Below, one piece after another: positions 8,997 through 21,648 of a DNA stretch of 64,000 bases. Each line of letters opens with the position of its first letter. Position 1 is the first letter of the stretch. The DNA is from Enterobacter cancerogenus (GTDB taxonomy: Bacteria > Pseudomonadota > Gammaproteobacteria > Enterobacterales > Enterobacteriaceae). The position numbers and the translations under genes are program-made. A model generated the notes under the pieces. It was not told the DNA's origin, made no database searches, and saw only the letters and a program-made list of their open reading frames with translations. The stretch covers positions 47,390-111,389 of the forward strand of contig JRUP01000038.1 of NCBI GenBank assembly GCA_000773965.1. Direction: 5' to 3'.

Positions 8997-9302
8997 ATGG
9001 ACGACCTGAAAGGATGCTTGAATGATTCTTTTCCTGCGTCTGAACGTGCAGATATTCAGCAAATGGCTGATGAGCTGATCCTGGAAACCGGATTGCAGTT
9101 ATTGCGCGAGGAGTTAGAGCTGTCACAAAAAACGGTGGCTGAAGCGATGGGGGTGAAGCAACCTCGTATTACACAGATTGAACAAGCGGGAGCCGATCAA
9201 CGCCTGATTACCATTAAACGTTATATTGAGGCGATGGGTGGAAAACTCAGCTTGTTGATTGAAATGCCGGATGGATCCGTAGGCAGAACAATTCGGGTTT
9301 AA
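8997..9302 (+). CDS. Orphan XRE/HigA-like DNA-binding protein
   Basis: A 101-residue protein with one helix-turn-helix (about residues 37-62, QLLREELELSQKTVAEAMGVKQPRITQIEQ) and the C-terminal tail KRYIEAMGGKLSLLIEMPDG, typical of HigA/HTH_37 antitoxins of type II toxin-antitoxin pairs. The ATG follows TGAGG by 8 nt. No HigB/RelE-type toxin reading frame lies on either side: upstream is a 209-bp gap to yidA, and downstream is a terminator and gyrB. It may be a solitary antitoxin or a free regulator. It occupies the place where E. coli has yidB. Confidence 0.82.
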   Translation: MDDLKGCLNDSFPASERADIQQMADELILETGLQLLREELELSQKTVAEAMGVKQPRITQIEQAGADQRLITIKRYIEAMGGKLSLLIEMPDGSVGRTIRV

Positions 9303-9310
9303 ACAGCTAA

Positions 9311-9342
9311 AAAAACCCTTCCAGATATGGAAGGGTTTTTTT
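9311..9342. terminator. Bidirectional terminator between the XRE gene and gyrB
   Basis: A stem with core AACCCTTCC/GGAAGGGTT and loop AGATAT is flanked by A and T runs on both sides. It can therefore stop transcription of the XRE gene on + and of gyrB on minus. Confidence 0.9.
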
Positions 9343-9349
9343 GTTCACA

Positions 9350-12861
<3,512 letters not shown>

Positions 12862-12882
12862 GAACGAATCCAGCTGCGCATT

Positions 12883-13034
12883 AAGAAGTGGTTTTCACCT
12901 AACCCTGCCATCGAGGGCGTTAACGGCGAAGCTAGTTTGCTCACGGCCAGCGCGCAGGCCCTGGGAGCATACTGAAGTATGTGACCAGGGACGAGCACTG
13001 CCCGGGGGCAAAATAGCGAGTAAGTTGGCCCGCT
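12883..13034. repeat. ERIC-like hairpin repeat in the dnaN-recF gap
   Basis: The centre is an inverted repeat: CCCTGG (12959-12964) with CCAGGG (12985-12990), and inside it CATAC (12968-12972) with GTATG (12977-12981). The order GGGAGC-ATAC-TGAA-GTAT-GTGACCAGGG parallels the ERIC core GGAGCTTAC-ATAA-GTAAGTGAC but differs in sequence. The flanks lack the ATACCCTAAATAATTCG arm. It is best read as a divergent or related repeat family; the outer borders are approximate. Confidence 0.6.
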
Positions 13035-13040
13035 ATAAGA

Positions 13041-14141
13041 TCACAAGCGCATTGGCATGACGACGTATGCCGCCGCTGGGCTGGCAACGTCTTCAATTTG
13101 CACACTCGAAACCGAATCGGTCAGCAGCAAACGCACGTTTTCGCATTTCAGCGCATTCAGCACATCCAACACGTAACTCACGTTAAAGCCGATCTCCAGT
13201 TCAGTGCCGCTGTACGATACATCCAGCATCTCTTCCGCTTCTTCCTGTTCAGGGTTATTAGCGGTGATCTTGAGCTGATTTTCGGTGATATAGATACGAA
13301 CACCGCGGAACTTCTCATTGGAGAGAATCGCTGCACGGGCAAACGCCTGTTTCAGCAGATCGCATCCCGCTTCCAGCGCTTTGTCCGGGTTTTTCGGCAA
13401 TACGCGGCGATAATCCGGGAAACGGCCATCAACCAGCTTAGAGGTAAAGATAAAGTCACCAACGTGGGCGCGAATGTTGCTGCTGCCGATCTGTACCTGC
13501 AGCGGAGTCTCGCCGCCATCAAGCAAACGGACTAATTCAATCACACCTTTACGTGGCACGATCACCGAATGGTTAGGCAACGCCTGGCCAATCGGCATGG
13601 AGCATACCGCCAGACGGTGACCATCGGTGGCGACGGTGCGCAACTCTTCACCTTCGGTCTCAAACAGCATGCCGTTGAGGTAGTAACGCACATCCTGATG
13701 CGCCATCGAGAACTGGGTTGCTTCAATCAGACGTTTCAGCGTGGCCTGTGGCAAGGTGAACTCCACCTCGCTCTGCCAGTCATCCAGATTAGGGAAGTCA
13801 GTGGCGGGCAGCGTCGATAAGGAAAAACGGCTGCGGCCAGAACGCACCAGCATTCTGTCACCTTCCAGCGTCAGGCTAATTTCCGCCCCCTCTGGCAAAC
13901 CGCGACAGATATCGAGGAATTTACGCGCGGGCACGGTGGTCGCACCGGGCTCGTGGGGCTGCGTTAATGCAACGCGGGCCACCATCTCCATTTCCAAATC
14001 GGTGCCGGTCAGACGCAGTACGCCTTCACTCACCTGCAACAGTAAATTTCCGAGGATCGGTAAGGTCGGGCGTCCACCAAGCGGGCCGCTAACCTGTTGC
14101 AGTGGTTTCAGCAACTGCTCACGTTCTACAATAAATTTCAT
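13041..14141 (-). CDS. dnaN: DNA polymerase III sliding clamp (beta subunit)
   Basis: A 366-residue protein of the usual length, whose three topologically equal domains dimerise into the ring clamp that tethers polymerase III and recruits other partners through a hydrophobic cleft. Conserved segments include MKFIVEREQLLKPLQQVSGP at the start, the TLPATDFPNL motif near residue 113 and the C-terminus AYVVMPMRL. It begins 5 bp after the dnaA stop and is therefore co-transcribed with dnaA. Confidence 0.99.
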   Translation of the reverse strand: MKFIVEREQLLKPLQQVSGPLGGRPTLPILGNLLLQVSEGVLRLTGTDLEMEMVARVALTQPHEPGATTVPARKFLDICRGLPEGAEISLTLEGDRMLVRSGRSRFSLSTLPATDFPNLDDWQSEVEFTLPQATLKRLIEATQFSMAHQDVRYYLNGMLFETEGEELRTVATDGHRLAVCSMPIGQALPNHSVIVPRKGVIELVRLLDGGETPLQVQIGSSNIRAHVGDFIFTSKLVDGRFPDYRRVLPKNPDKALEAGCDLLKQAFARAAILSNEKFRGVRIYITENQLKITANNPEQEEAEEMLDVSYSGTELEIGFNVSYVLDVLNALKCENVRLLLTDSVSSVQIEDVASPAAAYVVMPMRL

Positions 14142-14146
14142 ATGCG

Positions 14147-15547
14147 TCAGGAAGATAATGTTCGAATGAGGTTAGAGAAATCTTCTTTGATGTCGTGGCT
14201 CTCTTCACGCAACTGCTCAATTTTACGGCAGGCATGGAGCACGGTGGTATGATCGCGGCCACCAAACGCATCGCCAATTTCCGGCAGGCTATGGTTGGTC
14301 AGCTCTTTCGCCATCGCCATCGCCATCTGACGCGGACGAGCCACCGAACGCGAACGGCGTTTCGACAGCAAATCCGCTACTTTGATTTTGTAGTATTCGG
14401 CCACCGTTTTCTGGATGTTATCGATGGTGACCAGCTTTTCCTGCAGCGCCAGCAAATCCCGCAGCGCTTCGCGCACGAAATCGATGGTGATCGCGCGGCC
14501 GGTAAAGTTGGCATTGGCGATGACGCGGTTCAGTGCCCCTTCCAGCTCACGCACATTGGATCGCAGACGCTTGGCAATAAAGAAGGCGACTTCTCCCGGC
14601 AGGCGGATATCGTTTTCATCCGCTTTCTTCATCAGGATCGCCACACGCGTTTCCAGCTCAGGCGGCTCGATCGCGACGGTTAATCCCCAGCCAAAGCGCG
14701 ACTTCAGGCGATCTTCAACACCATTGATCTCTTTAGGGTAGCGATCCGAGGTCAAAATGATCTGCTGATTGCCTTCCAGCAGGGCGTTAAAGGTATGGAA
14801 AAACTCTTCCTGCGAGCGCTCTTTATTGGCAAAGAACTGAATGTCATCGATCAACAGTGCATCGACGGAGCGGTAATAACGCTTAAATTCTTCAATGGCG
14901 TTGTTCTGCAGCGCTTTTACCATGTCCTGCACAAAACGTTCTGAGTGCATGTAAACCACTTTGGCATTCGGCTTGCGCGCAATAATGCCATTTCCCACTG
15001 CATGTAACAGGTGAGTTTTACCTAAACCGGTTCCGCCATAAAGGAAGAGCGGGTTGTAAGCGCCACCAGGATTATCCGCTACCTGACGTGCCGCCGCGCG
15101 CGCCAGCTGGTTAGATTTACCTTCAACGAAGTTATCGAAGTTATGGCGGTTATTCACATTTGAGCGGTAGGTGACATCCGCCGGGGCGGGCACTGAGTCC
15201 CAGCTTGGACGCAAGATTTGCGCCGGAGCAGGACGGTTTTCAACAGGAGCAGGGGTGCTGTAAGCCGCCATGGCAGGCTGGCTGGCTGCAACCTGCGCAG
15301 CCGGGCGCGTGCCCACTTCAAAACGCAGCAAAGGCACGTTCGGGCCGCAGAATTCATTCAGCAGCCCATTAATACTATTGAGATATTTATCCCGAACCCA
15401 GTCGAGTACAAACCGATTTGGTGCATACAAGGTCAGCGTATTGTCGTTTAATTCAGCTTGCAGCGGACGAATCCACATGCTGAATTCGGTGGCAGGAAGC
15501 TCATCCTGCAAACGGGCAAGACACTGTTGCCAAAGCGTAAGTGACAC
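14147..15547 (-). CDS. dnaA: Replication initiator DnaA
   Basis: This 466-residue AAA+ initiator binds DnaA boxes in oriC and opens the duplex unwinding element. Domain I (about 1-85) begins [21 protein letters not shown] linker follows, then Walker A GGTGLGKT, Walker [10 protein letters not shown], and domain IV with the [11 protein letters not shown] helix and the [15 protein letters not shown] signature. The GTG at 15547 is chosen because GGAG stands upstream and the E. coli gene also starts GTG there; an in-frame upstream ATG (15559) is unlikely. It is divergent from rpmH. Confidence 0.98.
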   Translation of the reverse strand: MSLTLWQQCLARLQDELPATEFSMWIRPLQAELNDNTLTLYAPNRFVLDWVRDKYLNSINGLLNEFCGPNVPLLRFEVGTRPAAQVAASQPAMAAYSTPAPVENRPAPAQILRPSWDSVPAPADVTYRSNVNNRHNFDNFVEGKSNQLARAAARQVADNPGGAYNPLFLYGGTGLGKTHLLHAVGNGIIARKPNAKVVYMHSERFVQDMVKALQNNAIEEFKRYYRSVDALLIDDIQFFANKERSQEEFFHTFNALLEGNQQIILTSDRYPKEINGVEDRLKSRFGWGLTVAIEPPELETRVAILMKKADENDIRLPGEVAFFIAKRLRSNVRELEGALNRVIANANFTGRAITIDFVREALRDLLALQEKLVTIDNIQKTVAEYYKIKVADLLSKRRSRSVARPRQMAMAMAKELTNHSLPEIGDAFGGRDHTTVLHACRKIEQLREESHDIKEDFSNLIRTLSS

Positions 15548-15754
15548 GGCGGACTCCACTCGTACAAAATCGATAAGAATTTCAGGCGCTAATAATAGAA
15601 ACTGTCTTTTTTGACACAGGCGATCAGAAAGCGCCTGCGACCGCTATCCGCGGTAGTCATCCCTGGCGATCGCAGTGAGGATCGTCAGCGGAAGGGCGGA
15701 TCATAGCGCAAAGCGGCACAGAGATCTTCCCTTTCTACACAGTTTTGATCCAAT

Positions 15755-15763
15755 TTATCCACA
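15755..15763 (+). promoter_or_regulatory. DnaA box TTATCCACA in the dnaA-rpmH region
   Basis: Exact match to the strong 9-mer consensus, about 210 bp upstream of the dnaA start codon. DnaA bound here represses dnaA in E. coli. Confidence 0.85.
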
Positions 15764-15904
15764 GGCTAGTGAAGCGCTAATGAGTTTACGCTTTCTGTGG
15801 AAAAAGCGAGCGGTGATCTTGCTGAAAGAGGCAATTTTTCTGGTCGCCTCTCGTTTCCGCGCAATAAATCTGCAAATTGATCGCAAGAAGATCCTGCGCG
15901 ATCC

Positions 15905-15932
15905 TTGCGCTTTACCCTATAGCCCGTATAAT
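15905..15932 (+). promoter_or_regulatory. rpmH promoter, upstream
   Basis: TTGCGC (15905-15910), a 16-bp spacer and a perfect TATAAT (15927-15932), oriented toward rpmH. Confidence 0.65.
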
Positions 15933-16020
15933 TCCCCACCCGGCATTATTGCGTGAAGCCTTGATGCCCGGAATCAGCGGGCTGTATCTGGTTTCCAGGT
16001 GCCGCGAACTGCGAAGTAAA

Positions 16021-16049
16021 TTGACTCTGGACTGTACAATTATTACAAT
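16021..16049 (+). promoter_or_regulatory. rpmH promoter, proximal
   Basis: TTGACT (16021-16026), a 17-bp spacer and TACAAT (16044-16049), about 100 bp before the rpmH ATG. This is probably the main promoter for rpmH-rnpA. Confidence 0.75.
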
Positions 16050-16135
16050 CCCGCCTCTTTATTAAAGACACATTGAGGCGTAGGTCGATTTACTGGCCCG
16101 AAAACGCGTCACCCAGTGAAAATTTTCAAGTTTAG

Positions 16136-16288
<153 letters not shown>

Positions 16289-16302
16289 TAAAGCTAACCC
16301 TC

Positions 16303-16662
16303 GTGGTTAAGCTCGCATTTCCCAGGGAGTTACGTTTGTTAACTCCCACTCATTTCACTTTCGTCTTCCAGCAGCCACAAAGAGCCGGTACGCCGCAAAT
16401 CACCATCCTCGGCCGCCTTAACTCGCTGGGGCATCCCCGCATCGGTCTTACCGTCGCCAAAAAGCATGTGAAACGCGCCCATGAACGCAACCGGATCAAG
16501 CGATTGACCCGCGAAAGCTTTCGTCTGCGCCAACATGAGCTGCCAGCGATGGATTTTGTCATCGTGGCGAAAAAGGGGATTGCTGACCTCGATAACCGTG
16601 CGTTAACGGAAGCGTTGGAGAAATTATGGCGTCGTCACTGTCGCCTGGCTCGCGGCTCCTGA
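16303..16662 (+). CDS. rnpA: RNase P protein component
   Basis: This 119-residue basic protein helps the RNase P RNA bind pre-tRNA substrates. It shows the family's left-handed crossover and RNR motif [17 protein letters not shown] near residue 58. The start is GTG at 16303, 14 bp after the rpmH stop, as in E. coli. Its last 37 bp overlap the start of yidD in another frame. Confidence 0.98.
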   Translation: MVKLAFPRELRLLTPTHFTFVFQQPQRAGTPQITILGRLNSLGHPRIGLTVAKKHVKRAHERNRIKRLTRESFRLRQHELPAMDFVIVAKKGIADLDNRALTEALEKLWRRHCRLARGS

Positions 16663-16883
16663 TCGCCCTGATACGCGTTTATCAACGCGCCATCAGCCCA
16701 CTACTTGGACCTCATTGTCGGTTCCATCCCACCTGCTCGCAGTATGGGATTGAGGCATTACGTCGTTTCGGCGTCGTAAAAGGTAGTTGGTTGACGATAA
16801 AACGCGTATTAAAATGCCACCCTTTGAACCCGGGTGGTGACGATCCTGTGCCGCCAAAAACCTTTGATACCAGAGAACATTAA
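16626..16883 (+). CDS. yidD: Membrane insertion efficiency factor YidD
   Basis: An 85-residue protein with an amphipathic N-terminus ([17 protein letters not shown]) and the conserved cysteines and basic residues of [15 protein letters not shown] and [18 protein letters not shown]. It is peripheral to the inner membrane and supports YidC-dependent insertion. It overlaps rnpA by 37 bp and ends 2 bp before yidC, which argues for coupled translation. Confidence 0.97.
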   Translation: MASSLSPGSRLLIALIRVYQRAISPLLGPHCRFHPTCSQYGIEALRRFGVVKGSWLTIKRVLKCHPLNPGGDDPVPPKTFDTREH

Positions 16884-16885
16884 CG

Positions 16886-18532
16886 ATGGATTCGCAACGC
16901 AATCTCTTTCTCATCGCTTTTCTGTTCGTGTCTTTTATGATCTGGCAAGCCTGGCAGACGGACCACGCTCCGCAGCCACAGCAGACTCAGACCACGCAGA
17001 ACACAAGCAGCGCAGCGGGTGATGCCGCCTCTTCCGGCGTGCCGGCTAGCGGTCAGGGCCAAACGATCACCGTTAAGACTGATGTCCTGTCACTCAGCAT
17101 CAATACTCGCGGTGGCGATATTGAGCAGGCACAGCTGCTGACTTACCCGGACAAACTGGGTTCAGACGCACCGTTCCAGTTGCTGGAAACCACCCCCGCC
17201 TTCGTTTATCAGGCGCAAAGTGGCTTAACCGGTCGTAATGGCCCGGATAACCCGAACAATGGCGCTCGTCCGCTGTTCACCACCACTCAGGATCACTTCG
17301 AGATGGCCGATGGCCAGACCGAGCTGCGTGTACCACTGACCTGGACCGATGAAAAAGGTGTGGTTTATACCAAAACCTTCGTGTTCAAGCGTGGCGACTT
17401 CGCGGTTAACGTTGACTACAACATCAATAACGCCTCGCAGCAGCCGCTGGAAGTGTCGATGTTCGGTCAGTTGAAGCAGACCATTGATCTGCCGAAGCAC
17501 CGTGATACCGGCAGCAATAACTTTGCCCTGCACACCTTCCGTGGCGCAGCGTACTCGACCAGCGAAGCGAAATACGAAAAATACAAATTCGATACCATCG
17601 CGGATAACGAGAACCTGAACGCGACCACCAGCAATGGTTGGGTGGCGATGCTGCAGCAGTACTTTGCAACGGCCTGGGTGCCACGTACTCAGGGTAACAA
17701 CACCCTGTACACCAGCAACCTCGGTAACGGCATTGCGGCTATCGGTTATAAATCTTCACCGGTGACCGTGGCGGCAGGCGCACAGCAAGATCTCGGCGCA
17801 ACCCTGTGGTTAGGGCCGGAAATCCAGGACAAGATGGCCGCTATCGCGCCTCACCTGGATCTGACCGTGGATTACGGTTGGTTGTGGTTCATCTCTCAGC
17901 CACTGTTTAAGCTGCTGAAGTTCCTGCACAGCTTTATCGGTAACTGGGGCTTCTCGATTATCGTTATCACCTTCATCGTTCGTGGCATCATGTACCCGCT
18001 GACTAAAGCGCAGTACACCTCCATGGCGAAGATGCGCATGCTGCAGCCGAAGATTCAGGCAATGCGTGAGCGTCTGGGCGATGACAAGCAGAAGCAGAGC
18101 CAGGAAATGATGGCGCTGTACAAAGCAGAGAAAGTGAACCCGCTGGGTGGCTGCTTGCCGCTGGTTATCCAGATGCCTATCTTCCTGGCCTTGTACTATA
18201 TGCTGTCAGGTTCGATTGAGCTGCGTCATGCACCGTTCATTCTGTGGATTCATGACCTGTCCGCGCAGGATCCGTACTACATTCTGCCGGTTATCATGGG
18301 TATCACCATGTTCTTCATCCAGAAGATGTCACCGACCACCGTGACCGATCCGATGCAGCAGAAGATCATGACCTACATGCCAGTTATCTTTACCGTGTTC
18401 TTCCTGTGGTTCCCAGCCGGTCTGGTGCTGTACTACATCGTCAGTAACCTGGTGACCATCCTCCAGCAGCAGCTGATTTATCGCGGGCTGGAAAAACGTG
18501 GTCTGCACAGCCGCGATAAGAAGAAAGCGTAA
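16886..18532 (+). CDS. yidC: Membrane protein insertase YidC
   Basis: A 548-residue Oxa1/Alb3-family insertase that places membrane proteins into the inner membrane, alone or with SecYEG; one of its clients is the F1Fo c subunit encoded in this window. Visible parts are TM1 (residues 4-22), a large periplasmic beta-sandwich domain (about 55-340), and the C-terminal five-helix core starting at [21 protein letters not shown] basic tail ends RDKKKA. The length agrees with the family. A strong terminator follows. Confidence 0.98.
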   Translation: MDSQRNLFLIAFLFVSFMIWQAWQTDHAPQPQQTQTTQNTSSAAGDAASSGVPASGQGQTITVKTDVLSLSINTRGGDIEQAQLLTYPDKLGSDAPFQLLETTPAFVYQAQSGLTGRNGPDNPNNGARPLFTTTQDHFEMADGQTELRVPLTWTDEKGVVYTKTFVFKRGDFAVNVDYNINNASQQPLEVSMFGQLKQTIDLPKHRDTGSNNFALHTFRGAAYSTSEAKYEKYKFDTIADNENLNATTSNGWVAMLQQYFATAWVPRTQGNNTLYTSNLGNGIAAIGYKSSPVTVAAGAQQDLGATLWLGPEIQDKMAAIAPHLDLTVDYGWLWFISQPLFKLLKFLHSFIGNWGFSIIVITFIVRGIMYPLTKAQYTSMAKMRMLQPKIQAMRERLGDDKQKQSQEMMALYKAEKVNPLGGCLPLVIQMPIFLALYYMLSGSIELRHAPFILWIHDLSAQDPYYILPVIMGITMFFIQKMSPTTVTDPMQQKIMTYMPVIFTVFFLWFPAGLVLYYIVSNLVTILQQQLIYRGLEKRGLHSRDKKKA

Positions 18533-18566
18533 CGTCTGACTGCAACAGCAGCAGCGTATACTCAAG

Positions 18567-18596
18567 GGGCGGCATTTATGTCGCCCTGTTTTTTTT
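18567..18596 (+). terminator. Terminator after yidC with CAT-TT-ATG apex
   Basis: GGGCGGCAT (18567-18575), loop TT and ATGTCGCCC (18578-18586), followed by TGTTTTTTTT. This separates yidC from mnmE. The stem belongs to a repeated hairpin family found elsewhere in the window. Confidence 0.9.
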
Positions 18597-18605
18597 CAAA
18601 ATTTG

Positions 18606-18661
18606 TACCCTAAATAATTCGAGCGCAGCCAACGCTGCTGCAGCTTGAAGTATGACGGGTA
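18606..18661. repeat. Internally deleted ERIC element upstream of mnmE
   Basis: The left ERIC arm TACCCTAAATAATTCGAG is joined directly to the right arm GCAGCCAACGCTGCTGCAGC and GTATGACGGGTA, leaving about 56 bp. The central core is missing. It ends 12 bp before the mnmE ATG, so its right arm is part of the mnmE leader. Confidence 0.82.
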
Positions 18662-18673
18662 AGAGAGAGAATC

Positions 18674-20038
18674 ATGAGCCACAGCGATACTATCGTTGCC
18701 CAGGCGACACCTCCCGGCCGTGGCGGCGTCGGTATTCTGCGTATTTCCGGTGCCAAAGCCGCTGACGTCGCGCAAGCCGTGCTCGGCAAATTGCCGAAAC
18801 CGCGCTATGCCGACTACTTGCCATTCAGCGATGCGGATGGCAGCGTGCTGGATCAGGGGATTGCGCTGTGGTTTCCTGGCCCCCACTCTTTCACCGGCGA
18901 AGATGTGCTGGAGCTGCAGGGTCACGGCGGCCCGGTGATTCTGGATCTGCTGCTGAAACGCATCGTGGCGCTGTCGGGTGTACGCATTGCCCAGCCAGGT
19001 GAATTTTCCGAACGTGCGTTCCTCAACGACAAACTCGATCTGGCGCAGGCGGAAGCGATCGCCGATCTGATCGACGCCAGTTCAGAGCAGGCCGCGCGTT
19101 CCGCCGTGAATTCACTGCAAGGCGCATTTTCCCTGCGCATCAATACACTCGTGGAAGCACTCACTCACCTGCGCATCTACGTGGAGGCCGCTATCGACTT
19201 CCCGGATGAGGAGATCGATTTTCTGTCTGACGGCAAAATCGAGGGTCAGCTTAATGCGGTGATCGGCGATCTTGATAACGTGCGCGCTGAAGCGCGTCAG
19301 GGCAGCCTGCTGCGCGAAGGAATGAAAGTGGTGATTGCTGGTCGTCCTAATGCCGGTAAATCCAGCTTGCTGAATGCCCTCGCCGGTCGTGAAGCCGCGA
19401 TTGTCACCGATATCGCTGGCACCACGCGTGACGTGCTGCGTGAGCATATTCATATCGACGGCATGCCGCTGCACATCATCGATACTGCGGGGCTGCGTGA
19501 AGCCAGTGATGAAGTTGAGCGAATTGGCATTGAACGCGCCTGGCAGGAAATCGAGCAAGCCGATCGCGTGCTGTTTATGGTAGATGGCACCACCACCGAC
19601 GCCACCGAAGCCGCTGCTATCTGGCCCGATTTCGTGGCACGTTTACCGGCACAACTGCCGATTACCGTGGTGCGTAACAAAGCCGATATGACCGGCGAAG
19701 TGCTGGGCCTGACAGAAGTGAATGATCACTCACTGATTCGCCTTTCTGCGCGCACCGGCGAAGGCGTGGATGCACTGCGCGATCATCTGAAACAGAGCAT
19801 GGGCTTCTCTGGCAATATGGAAGGTGGCTTCCTGGCACGCCGACGCCATCTGCAGGCATTAGAGTTAGCAGCCACTCACTTACAGCAAGGTAAAGATCAG
19901 CTGCTGGGTGCATGGGCCGGTGAACTGCTGGCGGAAGAGCTGCGTCTGGCACAACAGGCGCTGAGCGAAATCACCGGTGAGTTTACCTCCGACGATCTGC
20001 TCGGCCGGATTTTCTCCAGCTTCTGTATTGGTAAGTAG
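18674..20038 (+). CDS. mnmE: tRNA modification GTPase MnmE
   Basis: This 454-residue GTPase, with MnmG, makes the (carboxymethyl)aminomethyl group on wobble U34. It has an N-terminal tetrahydrofolate-binding domain (1-118) and a helical domain interrupted by the G domain. The G domain shows G1 GRPNAGKS (223-230), DTAGL, NKAD and the TTRDV switch. The C-terminal C-I-G-K carries Cys451. Its partner mnmG is 23 kb away near oriC. In E. coli the tna operon follows; here it does not. Confidence 0.98.
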   Translation: MSHSDTIVAQATPPGRGGVGILRISGAKAADVAQAVLGKLPKPRYADYLPFSDADGSVLDQGIALWFPGPHSFTGEDVLELQGHGGPVILDLLLKRIVALSGVRIAQPGEFSERAFLNDKLDLAQAEAIADLIDASSEQAARSAVNSLQGAFSLRINTLVEALTHLRIYVEAAIDFPDEEIDFLSDGKIEGQLNAVIGDLDNVRAEARQGSLLREGMKVVIAGRPNAGKSSLLNALAGREAAIVTDIAGTTRDVLREHIHIDGMPLHIIDTAGLREASDEVERIGIERAWQEIEQADRVLFMVDGTTTDATEAAAIWPDFVARLPAQLPITVVRNKADMTGEVLGLTEVNDHSLIRLSARTGEGVDALRDHLKQSMGFSGNMEGGFLARRRHLQALELAATHLQQGKDQLLGAWAGELLAEELRLAQQALSEITGEFTSDDLLGRIFSSFCIGK

Positions 20039-20048
20039 TCTTTCCCCT

Positions 20049-20080
20049 GTTTCCCCCATCACTGTTTGGTTGGGGGAAAC
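20049..20080. terminator. Stem-loop downstream of mnmE
   Basis: A perfect 10-bp stem GTTTCCCCCA (20049-20058) / TGGGGGAAAC (20071-20080) with a 12-nt loop, starting 10 bp after the mnmE stop. No T run follows, so it may be a weak terminator or an mRNA 3'-end stabiliser. Confidence 0.6.
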
Positions 20081-20213
20081 ATGCGTCTTTGTTATTTGGC
20101 ACCCCCTCTCCTTTGCAGTATAACGATCGCTGGCCTGTGCTAAAGCGCACCGGACACATCCACTATTCATGCTAAAAATCAGGCGCGAATGGCAGCCTGA
20201 ACAGGAGAGAAAC

Positions 20214-20804
20214 ATGAGTACACCGCTCGACAGCGTGGCGCTGAACGCGCTGTTCAATGATGCTCGCACCCACAGCTACTGGCAGGACAAACCGATTTCT
20301 CATGATGTATTGCAGCAGCTCTACAACCTGACCGCGCTCGGCCCAACTTCAGCTAACTGTTCACCAGGACGCTTCGTGTTTGTCACTTCGCAAGAAGGCA
20401 AAGAGAAGCTGAAACCTGCGCTCTCCTCCGGCAATGTGGATAAAACCATGGCGGCACCGGCAACGGTGATCGTGGCGTGGGATCCGGAATTCTATGAAGC
20501 ACTGCCAAAACTGTTCCCGCACGGCGATGCGCGTAGCTGGTTCACCAGCAGTCCGGATCTGGCGAAAGAGACGGCCTTCCGCAACAGCAGCCTGCAAGCG
20601 GGTTATCTGATTCTGGCGGCACGTTCGCTGGGCCTGGATGCCGGCCCGATGTCCGGTTTTGACCCATCAAAAGTCAATGAAGCCTTCTTCAGCGAAAGCA
20701 AATGGCAGGTGAACTTACTGATTAATCTGGGCTATGGCGAAGCCAGCAAACTGCATGCGCGTTTACCGCGTCTCGGCTTTGATGAAGCCTGCAAATTTGC
20801 CTGA
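20214..20804 (+). CDS. rutE: RutE-like malonic semialdehyde reductase (nitroreductase fold)
   Basis: A 196-residue FMN-dependent nitroreductase-family protein, equal in length to E. coli RutE, which reduces malonic semialdehyde to 3-hydroxypropionate in uracil breakdown. Family signatures include [19 protein letters not shown] (about 39-57) and [16 protein letters not shown] (about 140-155). The ATG at 20214 follows AGGAGAG and is preferred to an upstream in-frame ATG. No other rut genes accompany it except a flavin reductase that converges from the right, so the pathway role is uncertain. Confidence 0.85.
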   Translation: MSTPLDSVALNALFNDARTHSYWQDKPISHDVLQQLYNLTALGPTSANCSPGRFVFVTSQEGKEKLKPALSSGNVDKTMAAPATVIVAWDPEFYEALPKLFPHGDARSWFTSSPDLAKETAFRNSSLQAGYLILAARSLGLDAGPMSGFDPSKVNEAFFSESKWQVNLLINLGYGEASKLHARLPRLGFDEACKFA

Positions 20805-20847
20805 TTGATTCCAGGCGTCGGGCATTGCGCGACGCCTGTCACTCACA

Positions 20848-21357
20848 TTAACCCAGCGAGTGAAAACCGCTGTTGAAATAGACCATCGGCTCCGCCGCTT
20901 CACCTGGCAGTGAAATGCCAACGATGCGCGCCAGCAGCACGCTGTGCGTATTCCACTCCACCACTTTCTCCAGCTGGCAGTCAAAACTCACCAATGCATC
21001 AGCCAGCACCGGTGCACCGGTGTTCAGCGTTTGCCACTCACCGCTCTGGAAGCGTTCTGCGCGACGTGCAGACTGACTGAACTGCGCGCATAAATCGTCA
21101 TGCTGTTCACGCAGGACGTTCACAGCGAAATGGCCAGCATTCACAAATGCATCGTGGCTGGATGCGCTACGATTCACACATACCAGCAGGCTTGGCGGCT
21201 CGGCAGCCAGTGAGCTAACAGAAGTCGCAATCAGCCCCAGCTTTTCGCCCTGAAACTCGGTGGTCACTAAAGAAACGCCCGCAGTCAGACGGCGCATACC
21301 ATGACGAAATTCATCAAGCGAGATTGATTCCTGGCGAGTAAGTGAAGTTACTGACAT
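20848..21357 (-). CDS. Flavin reductase-like protein (RutF/HpaC type)
   Basis: A 169-residue protein of the flavin reductase domain family. It shows the pattern FRHGMRRLTAGVSLVTTEF near the N-terminus, GLIATSVSSLAAEPPSLLVCVNRSAS as the flavin-binding segment, and ALVSFDCQLEKVVEWNTHSVLLA followed by FNSGFHSLG. Such proteins supply reduced FMN to partner monooxygenases. It converges on the rutE-like gene, 43 bp apart, but no monooxygenase is nearby. It could be RutF itself or a general NAD(P)H:flavin oxidoreductase. Confidence 0.75.
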   Translation of the reverse strand: MSVTSLTRQESISLDEFRHGMRRLTAGVSLVTTEFQGEKLGLIATSVSSLAAEPPSLLVCVNRSASSHDAFVNAGHFAVNVLREQHDDLCAQFSQSARRAERFQSGEWQTLNTGAPVLADALVSFDCQLEKVVEWNTHSVLLARIVGISLPGEAAEPMVYFNSGFHSLG

Positions 21358-21648
21358 AAAAAAACTCCGACGTGCATGCTGCTGCGATGGGCACGATTAT
21401 CTTGAGGTGGATTGTTCACGCACTTAGATGTGCTTTTGGTTGCCCAAATCCTACACTACCTCAGACTTTACGGCACCCTATCCGCGCAAAATCAGCAAAA
21501 GCGTTATATGCAAATTCAACTGATGGGATTAGCCGCCGCTTCGGTCTTATCTGATTTTTGGTCATTCCATGTTATGCCGGATGCAAACCTCTGAGAAAAT
21601 TCCTACAATAGCGCTGATGATTATCTGACCATTTTCACGGAGCGACAG
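21358..21648. other. Intergenic region before yieE (291 bp)
   Basis: The gap lies between the divergent flavin reductase and yieE genes and should contain both promoters. A TACAAT at 21604-21609 is a possible -10 for yieE, but no good -35 is seen 16-18 bp upstream. No RNA gene or coding frame is recognised. Confidence 0.4.
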
